Shown: positions 1 through 7,988 of the stretch, in pieces | Position numbering within the stretch: the first letter of the stretch is position 1 | How the letters are laid out: each line of letters opens with the position of its first letter | From: Bacillus pumilus | GTDB lineage: Bacteria; Bacillota; Bacilli; Bacillales; Bacillaceae | DNA: 64,000 bases | Direction: 5' to 3' | Assembly (NCBI GenBank): GCA_001938995.1 | Contig: MKZN01000011.1 | Coordinates: 52,325-116,324, forward strand | The notes under the pieces: generated by a model | Database searches by the model: none | Told to the model about the DNA's origin: nothing | Seen by the model: the letters and a program-made list of their open reading frames with translations, nothing else | Program-made: the position numbers and the translations under genes

Positions 1-154
1 TACCACCGTGTCTAATAACATTAAATTCAAGTATATCCAGATGAGCACATACCGAATTACAAATAAATTCCCTGCAATATACCAAGACTTCTATTGCAAA
101 AACTTCTGCGGGTTTACTCATCTGTGCAGTAAGTTCCAGGAATATAATGATTAA
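1..154 (+). CDS. C-terminal fragment of an unidentified protein with a Cys cluster
   Basis: An open frame enters from the left edge (frame starting at base 2) and ends at TAA 152-154, giving the last 50 residues of a plus-strand gene. A rho-independent terminator follows within two bases, which supports it as a real gene end. The visible part is aromatic and basic and has three cysteines in a C-x3-C-x6-C arrangement (YCKNFCGFTHLC). A C-terminal Cys cluster after a PD-(D/E)XK core is typical of Cas4/AddB-like iron-sulfur nucleases, but the catalytic part lies outside the window, so this is only a guess. It could equally be a zinc-binding tail of another enzyme. Confidence 0.5.
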   Translation, partial: TTVSNNIKFKYIQMSTYRITNKFPAIYQDFYCKNFCGFTHLCSKFQEYND

Positions 155-155
155 T

Positions 156-194
156 AAAAAAAGACAGCCAGCACTTAACTGGTTGTCTTTTTTT
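156..194. terminator. Bidirectional rho-independent terminator
   Basis: Arms at 161-171 and 179-189 pair over 11 positions with one G-U pair. An A-run lies on the left and a T-run on the right, so it can end transcription from both the leftmost plus gene and the convergent minus gene that stops at 198. Confidence 0.85.
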
Positions 195-197
195 ATA

Positions 198-830
198 CTA
201 TTTGCTAAGACCTCTAACAATGTAATTTTTGAATGCATCTCTGCCCATTTTAGAGTGCTTGCCGTCATATGTATCTCCTGAGCGATTATACAGGGAGCCT
301 TTCGAAAACATGACGTAGTTGCCTTTCCATTCTCTTTTTACTACCGTAGCACTAGCAGGAAACTTCCTTCCGTTGTCGGTATCCCGTTCCCATTGCTCCC
401 TAGATATAAATTGTCCTTGACTAAGACATACAACTTCTTCTGAGGTGCGTGACTCTTCATATGTACCTAATGGTTCAATAGGATCAAGCTCTATATAGAA
501 AAACGACCAATTTGGGTTGTTATCTGCCAGATTATAGAACGTAACTCTTTTAGGCTTTATGATGTGTCTTGATCCTGAAGTTACTAATGTGAGGGTACCC
601 TCCTCGTAATTGTCACCGATTGAGTTATATTCAACCCCACCTGAATTTAAAAAGGTATGATTAAAAGCACCAGAAGAAAAAATATGATCTAAGACTTCGC
701 GTATTTCACCCATGTCCGTCCATTCTGACTGGAAAGGAATACCCTGCGGGAATAAACTTTCTACAGCACTACTCCACTTCAATAGTTGAACCTCTGCATA
801 ATCTTTATCCAAAATTTCCACTCCATTCAT
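198..830 (-). CDS. Hypothetical protein, divergently transcribed
   Basis: Encodes 210 residues with an ATG start. I do not recognise a family. The protein is soluble-looking, without membrane segments, and rich in aromatic and acidic residues; the C-terminal third is more basic. It is the only minus-strand gene in the left arm apart from the RHH gene at 14.1 kb. It has its own good sigma-A-like promoter (846-874) and terminator (156-194). A lone divergent gene with a host-type promoter beside a long palindrome (902-923) is a common position for a lysogeny-expressed regulator or accessory gene, but no helix-turn-helix is evident. Function unknown. Confidence 0.75.
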   Translation of the reverse strand: MNGVEILDKDYAEVQLLKWSSAVESLFPQGIPFQSEWTDMGEIREVLDHIFSSGAFNHTFLNSGGVEYNSIGDNYEEGTLTLVTSGSRHIIKPKRVTFYNLADNNPNWSFFYIELDPIEPLGTYEESRTSEEVVCLSQGQFISREQWERDTDNGRKFPASATVVKREWKGNYVMFSKGSLYNRSGDTYDGKHSKMGRDAFKNYIVRGLSK

Positions 831-845
831 TTGTTTTCCATTTAA

Positions 846-874
846 ATAGTATTGCTTATTTATCTACAAGTCAA
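846..874 (-). promoter_or_regulatory. Sigma-A-type promoter for the 210-residue gene
   Basis: On the minus strand, TTGACT (874-869) and TACTAT (851-846) are separated by exactly 17 bases, 15 bases upstream of the ATG at 830. This is one of the closest matches to the host vegetative consensus noticed in the window. Confidence 0.7.
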
Positions 875-901
875 TTCATATATTAATATTTTAATTGATA
901 A

Positions 902-923
902 GTATACTAATTAATTAGTATAC
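902..923. repeat. Perfect 22-bp palindrome, candidate operator
   Basis: Each half reads GTATACTAATT inward, so the 22 bases are perfectly self-complementary. It sits between two divergent genes, upstream of the promoter at 846-874 and upstream of the C-rich/TATAAT leader of the gene at 995. The symmetry suggests a dimeric DNA-binding protein. Confidence 0.6.
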
Positions 924-994
924 CCTCCCCTGATATTCGATATAACAAAGCCCCTCCTCCCTATAATAATTTCAGTAACTGAGGAGGCGAGGAT

Positions 995-2014
995 ATGAGG
1001 ACATCGGATATTTTAGATAATCTCAATGAATTAAATAAGAAAAAGGATGAGCTGGAAGAAGTACTTAGCACCACAGATTTAGAAGCCCCGCGTACAGTGC
1101 TTAATCAAGCACTAGACAGGTGCAACAACAGTATTGATACATTCCTATCATCTGAGTTTGTGCCGGCTTCTACGGCGCTCTATTTAGTTCCTAGCCCTAA
1201 GGAGATTAAACTGGACGGTGGAAACTATGTACAGCTACACATAAAGGCAGTAAAGAGTGATGGGACAAGCAAAGATTTAAAGAATGGGATTGATCCCGTC
1301 ATTCTTTTTAGAGACTTCGACAAAGTTGCCAATAACACAGGGAACATTTTAAATGTAGATGTCTCTCAATACACAGGACCTACAGCATTCTTTGAGCTAA
1401 TTAAAACAGACGTAGGCTTTGATATTGATGATGACATTTTTACACAGGGACTGCGCGTATCTCAGAAAGAGGAACACCTATATGCTGTGACTGATTTCAA
1501 AGGAGAACCTATTGGAATTGAGTTTACTACAGACGATGCAGTGGCAACTGGAGACAATTGGCGCATGGATGTATATGTTGGGCAAATGAGCGTGCTTTTC
1601 CGTTCAGAAGATGAAACAGTAGCCACTGTAAACGATGTAGGGTTGGTCAATGCTGTAGGTGGCGGCAGCACACGCATCATCATTTCTAATGGTCCAACTG
1701 AGATCATAGTGCCTGTCTTAGTAAGAGATGATATTGCTCCTGAACCGCCAAGTGTTCTTTTCGTTGAACCATCTGAGGAAGCTGCTGATGAATACATTAT
1801 TACCTATGAAGAGAGCCCTGATGATGATGTGGCATACTACAGGCTTTTCCTTGATGGCGTGGAAGTGAAATCAAAGTTTGTTGATAACCCGATATCCCTT
1901 CCTCTTGTCCCTTCGGGAGATGAGGAAGAAACGCATGAAATTACAATGACCGCCGTAGATACAAGTGATAACGAATCTGAACTGTCTAACAAATTTATAC
2001 TCACTATTTCTTAG
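995..2014 (+). CDS. Ig-like/Fn3-domain protein, likely virion- or surface-associated
   Basis: Encodes 339 residues; ATG start behind GAGGAGG. The first ~45 residues form a charged helix. The middle holds a bacterial Ig-like (Big_2) unit recognisable by VATVNDVGLVNAVGGG near residue 210. The C-terminus (about 250-339) is an Fn3-like domain beginning DDIAPEPPSV and containing VTAVD-type strands (MTAVDTSDNES). The same kind of domain ends the tail protein at 35668-37794. No signal peptide or membrane segment is visible. Ig and Fn3 domains are typical of phage virion adhesion modules, so this may be a structural or decoration protein encoded away from the virion block. A terminator follows directly, so it is monocistronic. 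Function inferred from domain type only. Confidence 0.8.
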   Translation: MRTSDILDNLNELNKKKDELEEVLSTTDLEAPRTVLNQALDRCNNSIDTFLSSEFVPASTALYLVPSPKEIKLDGGNYVQLHIKAVKSDGTSKDLKNGIDPVILFRDFDKVANNTGNILNVDVSQYTGPTAFFELIKTDVGFDIDDDIFTQGLRVSQKEEHLYAVTDFKGEPIGIEFTTDDAVATGDNWRMDVYVGQMSVLFRSEDETVATVNDVGLVNAVGGGSTRIIISNGPTEIIVPVLVRDDIAPEPPSVLFVEPSEEAADEYIITYEESPDDDVAYYRLFLDGVEVKSKFVDNPISLPLVPSGDEEETHEITMTAVDTSDNESELSNKFILTIS

Positions 2015-2047
2015 AGTCTGCTAATTTAGCAGGCTTTTTTATTTTTT
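2015..2047 (+). terminator. Rho-independent terminator
   Basis: Arms 2015-2023 and 2027-2035 pair over nine positions (one G-U), followed by a long T-run. It begins right after the TAG stop of the Ig/Fn3 gene. Confidence 0.85.
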
Positions 2048-2102
2048 GTGCAACTACTTCCCTCACCTACCCCCTATTTAATTCAGAAGGGAGAGATTAG
2101 AG

Positions 2103-2702
2103 TTGGCAAAAAAAGAAAAAGTACCTCCAAGGATAGTGACATTAAACCCATCACTACTGGATACAGAAACGGTCCGTAAGAAGTACCGGTTTATTGTCGC
2201 ATTTGATCCTTCATTGGACGGTTTCGGCTTTAGTGTGCTGGATTGTTTGCACAAGAAGCAGCCGCCAAAGATTGCTGAAATGGGGTCGGTTTCAGGTAGG
2301 ACACCTACTTGGCCAAAAGGAACAACTTATGCAACTAAATTGGCGTTAATTCAAGCAAAAATTAGAGAACTTCGCGCTAAATACGACCCAATATTCCCTA
2401 TCGTATTTGCGGAGGATGGTTTCGTAAAATTCAAAAATGATGTCAAAGCGTTATATCGAGTAAGAGGCGTAATGGAGGCTGAGTTATTGGGCACAGATAT
2501 TGAGTTCCTTACCCCGTCAGAAATGAAATTGTTCGTTGCAGGGCATGGGCACGCAGATAAAGGTGATGTGGCCAATGTGTTAGCTGACGAATTGGGAATA
2601 GACGTGTCTGTTTTTGATGGAAATATGGATGCAGCTGATGCTACAGGCTTTGCTTATTACGGATATAAAAAATACTACTTAGGAGTGGATATGAATGTCT
2701 AA
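2103..2702 (+). CDS. RuvC-like Holliday junction resolvase
   Basis: Encodes 199 residues; TTG start behind GGGAGAGAT. The fold is RNase H/RuvC-like: a first strand VAFDPSLDGFGF with catalytic-type Asp35, FAEDG with Glu104, and a C-terminal NMDAADATGFA with Asp176 and Asp179. This order (D, E, D/D) matches the RuvC family, which cuts four-way junctions with two metal ions. The basic loop between the acidic motifs could bind DNA. It heads an operon that also contains a RecA-like recombinase and a PD-(D/E)XK-like nuclease, so a role in resolving replication or recombination intermediates before packaging is likely. A related RNase H-fold nuclease is the alternative. Confidence 0.8.
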   Translation: MAKKEKVPPRIVTLNPSLLDTETVRKKYRFIVAFDPSLDGFGFSVLDCLHKKQPPKIAEMGSVSGRTPTWPKGTTYATKLALIQAKIRELRAKYDPIFPIVFAEDGFVKFKNDVKALYRVRGVMEAELLGTDIEFLTPSEMKLFVAGHGHADKGDVANVLADELGIDVSVFDGNMDAADATGFAYYGYKKYYLGVDMNV

Positions 2703-3105
2703 AGAAAAAACAAATCAGGAGCCACCAAAAGAATCGTTACCTACACAAATTGAAAGTGCTGCTTTGAGTTACTACGAGTGCACGCGACAAATTGCAAAGG
2801 CAGAGGACACTAAGGAGCTGCTTAAGAAAAAACTACTTTTTCTTATGAAGGAGATAGATAGCGGCAGCTACGATGTGGTCTTAGACGAAAACCACAACCT
2901 TAAAATCAAAATTAAACAGGTAGAAGTTAAAAAAGTGGACACTGACCAATTGGCCAGCGATCTAGGTATTGCTGTATCTAATGCAAATAAAAAAGACGTG
3001 CTGATTGACTTTACTGAGCAAGGAAAGCTGACTTTAGAGCAATACAAAAACTACCACTACATGTCACCTGAGCAGCGGGTCACGATTAGAAAGAATGCAT
3101 TATAG
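2695..3105 (+). CDS. Hypothetical coiled-coil protein
   Basis: Encodes 136 residues; ATG overlaps the end of the resolvase gene by eight bases, so the two are translationally linked. The N-terminus is polar and disordered-looking, residues ~20-60 form a basic amphipathic helix (AKAEDTKELLKKKLLFLMKE), and a lysine-rich beta segment follows (NLKIKIKQVEVKK). The order of helix then strands resembles phage Gp157/Gam-type proteins in outline, but no diagnostic motif is present. I do not assign a function; its place beside the resolvase hints at a nuclease partner. Confidence 0.75.
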   Translation: MSKEKTNQEPPKESLPTQIESAALSYYECTRQIAKAEDTKELLKKKLLFLMKEIDSGSYDVVLDENHNLKIKIKQVEVKKVDTDQLASDLGIAVSNANKKDVLIDFTEQGKLTLEQYKNYHYMSPEQRVTIRKNAL

Positions 3106-3120
3106 AGGGAGGTCATTTAT

Positions 3121-3852
3121 GTGGAAACCTTCGTTTTAAAAGACAACGTGTTGGGTGTGGATATGGAGTATGTAGCTTCAAATTTAGCCTTAGCCAAAAA
3201 AGGAGACAAGATTGTTTTACTTAGATCCTATTTTGACGGTATCCACAGGTCAGGAACAATATTCACAGTAAGTAAGGAATGCACTAGGAATAAAGGCGAT
3301 GTCTTCTGTGCGGAAGCCGTATCACGAGCTAACGTAGAGGGGCTAATTAAACTAGACCAATATAACGTACTTCAAAAAACATCTACAGCCCACATTTCAA
3401 ATAGCAGGTACTTGTTAAGAAAGCTTCCTGCTTCTTTAGGAGATTTAATAGTGTATCACGATAGTGACGGAGCTATCCAAAGCCCCGTATGTACTGTCAC
3501 TCATTTCAGCGAAGGAAACAATAAGCATAGTGGTGGAGGTGCAGAGGTTTCCGAAGTAGATTTCCCCAACATTGGGGAATTAAGTGAAGCTGAAAAGTGG
3601 CGCTATTATGTCCTGACCCCTCTAGATCCACTACATGTCGGGGTAACTCCGTATAAAGAAGTTCTAAAAGAAGCTGTGATTAGGGCTGAGCAAAAAGAGC
3701 GGCAGATCAAAGACATAGAGACACTGCTTACCATTTTAAATGAAGAAGGTACTGACTATGACCTTGAGTTAAAGGAAATTGCTCAACGTAATGGATTTAC
3801 GTTTGAGGAAGACGGAAGCCTAACACGCCGCATTGAGGAGGTAATTCATTGA
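3121..3852 (+). CDS. Hypothetical protein
   Basis: Encodes 243 residues; GTG start behind GGGAGGT (an ATG two bases earlier is out of frame). Residues ~25-75 look like a small beta-barrel (KKGDKIVLLRSYFDG...SGTIFTV), similar in feel to the N-terminal part of the P-loop protein at 5937. The C-terminal ~70 residues are a long charged helix (RAEQKERQIKDIETLL). It overlaps the next gene by four bases. No family recognised. Confidence 0.75.
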   Translation: METFVLKDNVLGVDMEYVASNLALAKKGDKIVLLRSYFDGIHRSGTIFTVSKECTRNKGDVFCAEAVSRANVEGLIKLDQYNVLQKTSTAHISNSRYLLRKLPASLGDLIVYHDSDGAIQSPVCTVTHFSEGNNKHSGGGAEVSEVDFPNIGELSEAEKWRYYVLTPLDPLHVGVTPYKEVLKEAVIRAEQKERQIKDIETLLTILNEEGTDYDLELKEIAQRNGFTFEEDGSLTRRIEEVIH

Positions 3853-4052
3853 AATATTTCATTTTAAACCTACTTGGAAATTTATCAAGTGCTGTCGGTT
3901 CATTTTTCTATGTATTTGTTGTGGTATTCGAAGCAGTCTTTTCATTTTTTGAGGGTTTGTCGTTGTGGTTTGCTGTTAGGGCAAGTAAGGCTCAATTAAA
4001 ATCAACGGGCATTAGAGTTCAATATGTCAGAAGAATGAAAAAGTACAGTTAG
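3849..4052 (+). CDS. Small membrane protein
   Basis: Encodes 67 residues from a TTG that overlaps the upstream TGA (TTGA). A long hydrophobic stretch covers residues ~3-45, rich in Phe and Val (SSAVGSFFYVFVVVFEAVFS), followed by a basic tail, consistent with one or two membrane segments and the basic end in the cytoplasm. Its role is unknown; small membrane proteins in early phage operons often act on the host envelope or block superinfection, but nothing here proves it. Confidence 0.65.
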   Translation: MKYFILNLLGNLSSAVGSFFYVFVVVFEAVFSFFEGLSLWFAVRASKAQLKSTGIRVQYVRRMKKYS

Positions 4053-4064
4053 GAGGTATTTCTA

Positions 4065-4364
4065 TTGGACATTCAAGTTACTCCCGATTACAAAATTGTT
4101 TCGGATAGATTAAATATTACTGTCAGGCACTGCTACATGGCTGATCCAACAAAAGCACCCAATTGGAAAGAGAGAGAAGCTAAAGGTGAATCCCCAGATC
4201 CGGTACTATCATTTAAGGATGTAGCGTATTGCCGTACTGTGGAGATGGCGCTTAAATGGATAATGGATCAATCAATACGTGATTCTGAAGCTACCACAAT
4301 ATCGGAGCTATTGAAAGACATCAAATCGATTAAAGTACAGATTGACAAAGTATTAAATACTTAA
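4065..4364 (+). CDS. Hypothetical protein
   Basis: Encodes 99 residues; TTG start with AGGAGG seven to eight bases upstream. The first half is beta-rich with several aromatics, the second half ends in a helix (ISELLKDIKSIKVQIDKVL). No recognised domain. It belongs to the tightly spaced operon 2103-5144. Confidence 0.65.
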   Translation: MDIQVTPDYKIVSDRLNITVRHCYMADPTKAPNWKEREAKGESPDPVLSFKDVAYCRTVEMALKWIMDQSIRDSEATTISELLKDIKSIKVQIDKVLNT

Positions 4365-4382
4365 GCTAGTGAGGTAAAGTAA

Positions 4383-4616
4383 GTGAATTATGATTTTATG
4401 ACAGAAGACCCTTTTTTGGTTGATATGGTAACTAAATACCCTATTACTCTAGAAGAGATGAAGAATATTTATAACGCTGCAGGATGTAATAAAAAGCTTG
4501 CTTCTGTTGCTGCTAGTTACACGCTCCACTCAGGGGCTGATGCAATTATTTATTGGTTGAATCGCAAAGGTGAGGGAGGGGCACTTAACCCTTTCATAAA
4601 CTATAAGGAGGGCTGA
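4383..4616 (+). CDS. Hypothetical small protein
   Basis: Encodes 77 residues; GTG start behind GTGAGGT. Begins MNYDFMTEDPFLVDMVTKYPITLEEMKNIYNAAG, probably mostly helical. No recognised domain. The stop lies three bases before the next GTG, so the two are likely co-translated. Confidence 0.6.
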   Translation: MNYDFMTEDPFLVDMVTKYPITLEEMKNIYNAAGCNKKLASVAASYTLHSGADAIIYWLNRKGEGGALNPFINYKEG

Positions 4617-4619
4617 TAA

Positions 4620-5144
4620 GTGGATAATCCTTTTGAATGTTTATCTGAGGAACAAGAACAAATGATTTCTCAATATGTTGATAGTGCGATTACATCAGTT
4701 GAATCCCCTGACCTTAAGCATCTACCCCAATCAGGAGTAATGTTCCCTAACCAGCTCCCAACTGAATGGGATACACTACCAGATGAATGGGACAATTTGA
4801 TGGATACTGTGGGTATCGTGAATTTACATAACCACGAACTCGAAAAATACTTGGAGAAATGGCTTAGGTTACTTGGGTATGCCTATTGGGTGCGTGGTGT
4901 GAGGGAAGGCCAAAAGGCTATTTTAGAGCGTGCAGCATCATATGTGAAAGATTATATATTTGCGCACGCTTCTGGTAGCCGTGAGCAGAAATCGGCAGTC
5001 GCTGGTAGCCACCCACTGTATAAGAAAATTTTGGACGTACTTGTGAAATATGAGGATCGAGTCGCTACATTGGGTGGAATGGTTTATAAGTGGGAAAAGA
5101 TTGAGTTTACTATATCAAGAGCGATTTCCCGCAGGTCAGTTTAA
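4620..5144 (+). CDS. Hypothetical helical protein, possible recombination mediator
   Basis: Encodes 174 residues; GTG start behind GGAGGG. The N-terminal third is acidic and Trp-rich; the rest is helical and basic, ending KWEKIEFTISRAISRRSV. The C-terminal pattern (HPLYKKILDVLVKYEDRVATL) followed by a basic helix is reminiscent of UvsY-type recombination mediators, which load a RecA/UvsX recombinase on single-stranded DNA, and a RecA-like gene lies 1.4 kb downstream. This is a weak resemblance by eye, not a family call. It is the last gene before the terminator at 5162. Confidence 0.65.
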   Translation: MDNPFECLSEEQEQMISQYVDSAITSVESPDLKHLPQSGVMFPNQLPTEWDTLPDEWDNLMDTVGIVNLHNHELEKYLEKWLRLLGYAYWVRGVREGQKAILERAASYVKDYIFAHASGSREQKSAVAGSHPLYKKILDVLVKYEDRVATLGGMVYKWEKIEFTISRAISRRSV

Positions 5145-5161
5145 TTTCATAGCAACTTCAA

Positions 5162-5204
5162 AAAATCCCTTGCCACTACTTAGTGCGTAAGGGATTTTAT
5201 TTTG
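5162..5204 (+). terminator. Rho-independent terminator
   Basis: Perfect 10-bp arms, AAAATCCCTT at 5162-5171 and AAGGGATTTT at 5189-5198, followed by a T-rich stretch. It closes the 2103-5144 operon. Confidence 0.85.
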
Positions 5205-5229
5205 ATCTATCTAGGGGGTGACTTTGGAA

Positions 5230-5571
5230 GTGAACCAACCTACTGACTTTGTTGCAGTATACAGTGACTTAATTTTAAAGAAAATCGTAGCTGGCATAGT
5301 ATCGAACCGAAAAAAACAATCAAAAGCTGAAGCAATTGCTATGTCTACTGCTAAAACAGCACAGCAAGTTAGGTCCATGCGTCATTGGCGGGCTGTCAGT
5401 GATACTGAGTTCTATTACAAAGAGATTCGAAAAGGGTTCCATCAAATGCGCGAGTTGGATTATTTGACTAGATGGACTCAAAAATTACATCAAGATAGAT
5501 TTAACTTCTTACACAGCAAGAAATATGTGGGTGTTCTAAAAGACTATATGAGTGTCTACCAGAGGACTTAA
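5230..5571 (+). CDS. Hypothetical basic protein
   Basis: Encodes 113 residues from GTG 5230. In-frame GTG 5218 and TTG 5224 overlap or abut the AGGGGGTGA ribosome site, so 5230 (spacing about eight) is preferred. The protein is strongly basic and helical (SNRKKQSKAEAIAMSTAKTA, RHWRAVSDTEFYYKEIRKGF), which suggests nucleic-acid contact, but no family is recognised. It lies between two terminator-bounded operons and is followed by a possible micro-ORF. Confidence 0.6.
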   Translation: MNQPTDFVAVYSDLILKKIVAGIVSNRKKQSKAEAIAMSTAKTAQQVRSMRHWRAVSDTEFYYKEIRKGFHQMRELDYLTRWTQKLHQDRFNFLHSKKYVGVLKDYMSVYQRT

Positions 5572-5582
5572 TGGGGGGTGGA

Positions 5583-5627
5583 ATGGTGAATAGAAATCGT
5601 GCAGGTTTAGAAGCCGGCCACACCTAG
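5583..5627 (+). CDS. Possible 14-residue micro-ORF
   Basis: ATG GTG AAT ... TAG encodes MVNRNRAGLEAGHT. It has a strong GGGGGGTGGA ribosome site immediately upstream and fills most of an otherwise empty 90-base gap. Could be a leader peptide for the operon starting at 5665, or chance. No other evidence for translation. Confidence 0.25.
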   Translation: MVNRNRAGLEAGHT

Positions 5628-5664
5628 CATCAGTTATACATCCTATGGAGGGAGATTAACCAAA

Positions 5665-5940
5665 TTGATCAAGTACACTGAAGAAAAATTCAAAGAGTTA
5701 TTGTGGGCCAGGGGTAAAGAGAAGATTGAGCTAAGTAGCATGGATGAGGAATATCTGAGGAATGTACTTAGAATGATATATAACAAAAGAGATTATCTGT
5801 GGATTTGGTGCAGAGATGTGCGACTGATCAAGAAATACCCTAACCCTGATATTTTTTATACTAGGTATCTTACAAAAACTCCATTCTTTAAAGCGCTACT
5901 AAAGGAAATAACAAAAAGGTCTGAGGAGGAACTAAATTGA
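5665..5940 (+). CDS. Hypothetical protein
   Basis: Encodes 91 residues; TTG start with GGAGGGAG 11 bases upstream. Basic and aromatic (MIYNKRDYLWIWCRDVRLIKKYPN), probably helical. No known domain. Its TGA overlaps the TTG start of the P-loop protein (TTGA), so the pair are probably coupled partners. Confidence 0.65.
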   Translation: MIKYTEEKFKELLWARGKEKIELSSMDEEYLRNVLRMIYNKRDYLWIWCRDVRLIKKYPNPDIFYTRYLTKTPFFKALLKEITKRSEEELN

Positions 5941-6557
5941 GAAAAGCTCATTTCATTAAGGATACAACATTGGGCATAATTCGTGAGTATGCGGAAGTTG
6001 ATAGAAAGCCAAAAAAGGGGGTACTTCTCTATACACTAGCAGGGCATGACCATTATTTCCGTAAAGGTGAATATGGAGTTGTTAAGTATGTAGAGAGTGA
6101 CCTAGTGCATGCACGATTTGAAAGCAATTTTAAAGATAGAGATTGGGCAATTGACAATGGGAACTACAAGGTACTTGAGCCGACTAACCGCGATTCCTGG
6201 ATTCAGAAAGCTTTCAGCTCATGGTTGAATCTTCTCCTTGCTGCTGGACAAAACCAAGAGCTGCTTACTACAACAGAAGGGTTACGAGGTACCGGTAAAA
6301 GTACAGCTTTGTTTGATTTTGCAGAGGCCCATAATTTCACCTTACTGGTTAAAGATAGACGTGCGTATAAGGAATTTTTTGCTGAAGAAGAAAGAAATGT
6401 CCATGTAGTCGATCAAAAAGAAGCTGAAAAAGGTTATCTAGACGGTCTTTCCGGCGGTGTAGTGGTAGATGAAGGATTTACAGAAGCTGAACTAGAGAAA
6501 TTGCGTAGCGACAACATCAATACCACTATCGTTACTGGCTTTATACGTAAGGACTAG
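5937..6557 (+). CDS. P-loop ATPase, unknown role near RecA
   Basis: Encodes 206 residues; TTG start overlapping the upstream stop. The N-terminal ~85 residues look like a small beta-barrel (GVLLYTLAGHDHYFRKGEYG). A Walker A motif GLRGTGKST is at 115-123 and a Walker B-like GGVVVDEGF near 173-181. The ATPase core is short, with no clear sensor or arginine-finger region, so it may act as a complex subunit. It sits 14 bases before the RecA-like gene, which suggests a role in recombination or replication, for example a loader. Substrate unknown. Confidence 0.7.
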   Translation: MRKAHFIKDTTLGIIREYAEVDRKPKKGVLLYTLAGHDHYFRKGEYGVVKYVESDLVHARFESNFKDRDWAIDNGNYKVLEPTNRDSWIQKAFSSWLNLLLAAGQNQELLTTTEGLRGTGKSTALFDFAEAHNFTLLVKDRRAYKEFFAEEERNVHVVDQKEAEKGYLDGLSGGVVVDEGFTEAELEKLRSDNINTTIVTGFIRKD

Positions 6558-6571
6558 GAGGTAGATATCTT

Positions 6572-7771
6572 ATGGCTAGGAAAGCATCCGTCAGCGGGGA
6601 TTTGAGCACAGAAGAAGCCCTCAAGCTCCTTGAAGATGAGGTAAGTAAGAAGTTTAAAAATAATGGTGCGCAAAGGCTGTCTGAATATAAAAAAGATATG
6701 CCGAAAATCTGGTACTCTACAGGGATACTGTCTCTGGATAGTATCTTAGGTGGAGGTCTTGCAGGTGGTAGGGTAAGTGAAATAGCTGGGGAAAATAACG
6801 CAGGTAAATCTACATTGTTGTATGCAGTTATTGCAGAAGCTCAGAGGAGCCACCCACCTGGCTTTCATGATATCCACATCATAGCAGATCCTGAAAACTC
6901 CTCCTCTGATGCAAGGGCACATATGGAGTCCATAGGTGTAGATACTTCAAAGGTATTGATTATAGCCCCTAAAGACGGAGCTAACTTGTATGCAGAGGAT
7001 ATTGCGGAGCAGATAGAGTACTTTCTCCGTAACCCAAGCCTTAAAGATCGAATCGGCATTATCGGTGTCGATTCCATAGGGGCTTTAGTCTCCAAGAATG
7101 AAGGCGAAGATGCCAAGAAGTGGAGCAAGGATTCACGTGTTGGCGGAATATCTAACTTCATGTCTAAATTTTTGCGCGTAATCGTAGACAGCGGGCTTCT
7201 TATGGAGTCGCAAGGGCATTTAATTCTCCTAAATCAGTTGCGTGACAATATAGGCGCTGGGTTGTATGAAGACCCTGATAAGACACCAGGAGGACGTAAA
7301 GTACGCTTTACTGCAGCGCAACGTTTAGCAGTTACTCGCACGCTTGGTGCAGACTTCAAAAATGATAAATACAACCACCAAAAAGAAAATACAGGGGAAT
7401 CCCCGTATATTGGACAACGTATAAAATTCCGTCAAATGAAATCAAAAGTTGGCGGACTCTACGGTGCTACTGCCTCAGTTGATTTTTACTATGGTAAGGG
7501 ACTTGATCTTCTAGGGAACGCTATACAAGTGGCACAGAACCATGGAATAGTTACTACTGGTACCTGGTTAAGCCTAGTAGATGTTGCTACAGGACAAAAG
7601 GTATTTCAGAAACAAGGGCAAGCTAATTTCCAAAAACATCTCCTTGAAAATAAAGAGGATTATGCAAAGTTTGATTACTTGCTTACTTATGCTCTACGTG
7701 GCATGACTCCCCTCTCAGTAGTTGATGATTGGGAAGAAATTAAGTCTACAGTACTTTCGGTTGAGGAGTGA
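6572..7771 (+). CDS. RecA/UvsX-type recombinase
   Basis: Encodes 399 residues; ATG start behind AGGAGG. The opening STGILSLDSILGGGLAGGRV is the classic RecA-family start, followed by Walker A GENNAGKST (73-81), an Asp-Pro-Glu motif (IADPENSSSD), a Walker B-type strand IIGVDSIGALV, and a LILLNQLRDNIGAGLYEDP segment matching the region before loop L2. The family forms ATP-dependent filaments on ssDNA and drives strand exchange. The length fits phage recombinases. Neighbours (RuvC-like resolvase, P-loop protein, PD-(D/E)XK-like nuclease) form a complete-looking recombination set. It overlaps the next GTG by four bases. Confidence 0.9.
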   Translation: MARKASVSGDLSTEEALKLLEDEVSKKFKNNGAQRLSEYKKDMPKIWYSTGILSLDSILGGGLAGGRVSEIAGENNAGKSTLLYAVIAEAQRSHPPGFHDIHIIADPENSSSDARAHMESIGVDTSKVLIIAPKDGANLYAEDIAEQIEYFLRNPSLKDRIGIIGVDSIGALVSKNEGEDAKKWSKDSRVGGISNFMSKFLRVIVDSGLLMESQGHLILLNQLRDNIGAGLYEDPDKTPGGRKVRFTAAQRLAVTRTLGADFKNDKYNHQKENTGESPYIGQRIKFRQMKSKVGGLYGATASVDFYYGKGLDLLGNAIQVAQNHGIVTTGTWLSLVDVATGQKVFQKQGQANFQKHLLENKEDYAKFDYLLTYALRGMTPLSVVDDWEEIKSTVLSVEE

Positions 7772-7974
7772 ATACTTTGATTAGGTATTGCCCTAGATGC
7801 GTGGCGCTAGGTTATTGGGCACCACTGACTGAAAATCGATTGCTGATTAGATGTACTCGTTGTGACGAAGATTACAAATTAGACATCCCGCGTACATTGC
7901 CCGCTGAAACAAGAAATACAGGTCCTGTAGTAATCAAAGGATTAAAGGCTTTATTAGACACCTACATTGAGTAA
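7768..7974 (+). CDS. Small zinc-ribbon protein
   Basis: Encodes 68 residues; GTG start overlapping the recombinase stop (GTGA). Two CxxC knuckles, CPRC near residue 8 and CTRC near residue 29, form a four-cysteine zinc ribbon, followed by a polar tail. Such proteins bind nucleic acid or act as adaptors; translational coupling with RecA suggests a recombination or transcription accessory. No closer family assigned. Confidence 0.75.
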   Translation: MNTLIRYCPRCVALGYWAPLTENRLLIRCTRCDEDYKLDIPRTLPAETRNTGPVVIKGLKALLDTYIE

Positions 7975-7988
7975 GGACGGTGCAGTAA

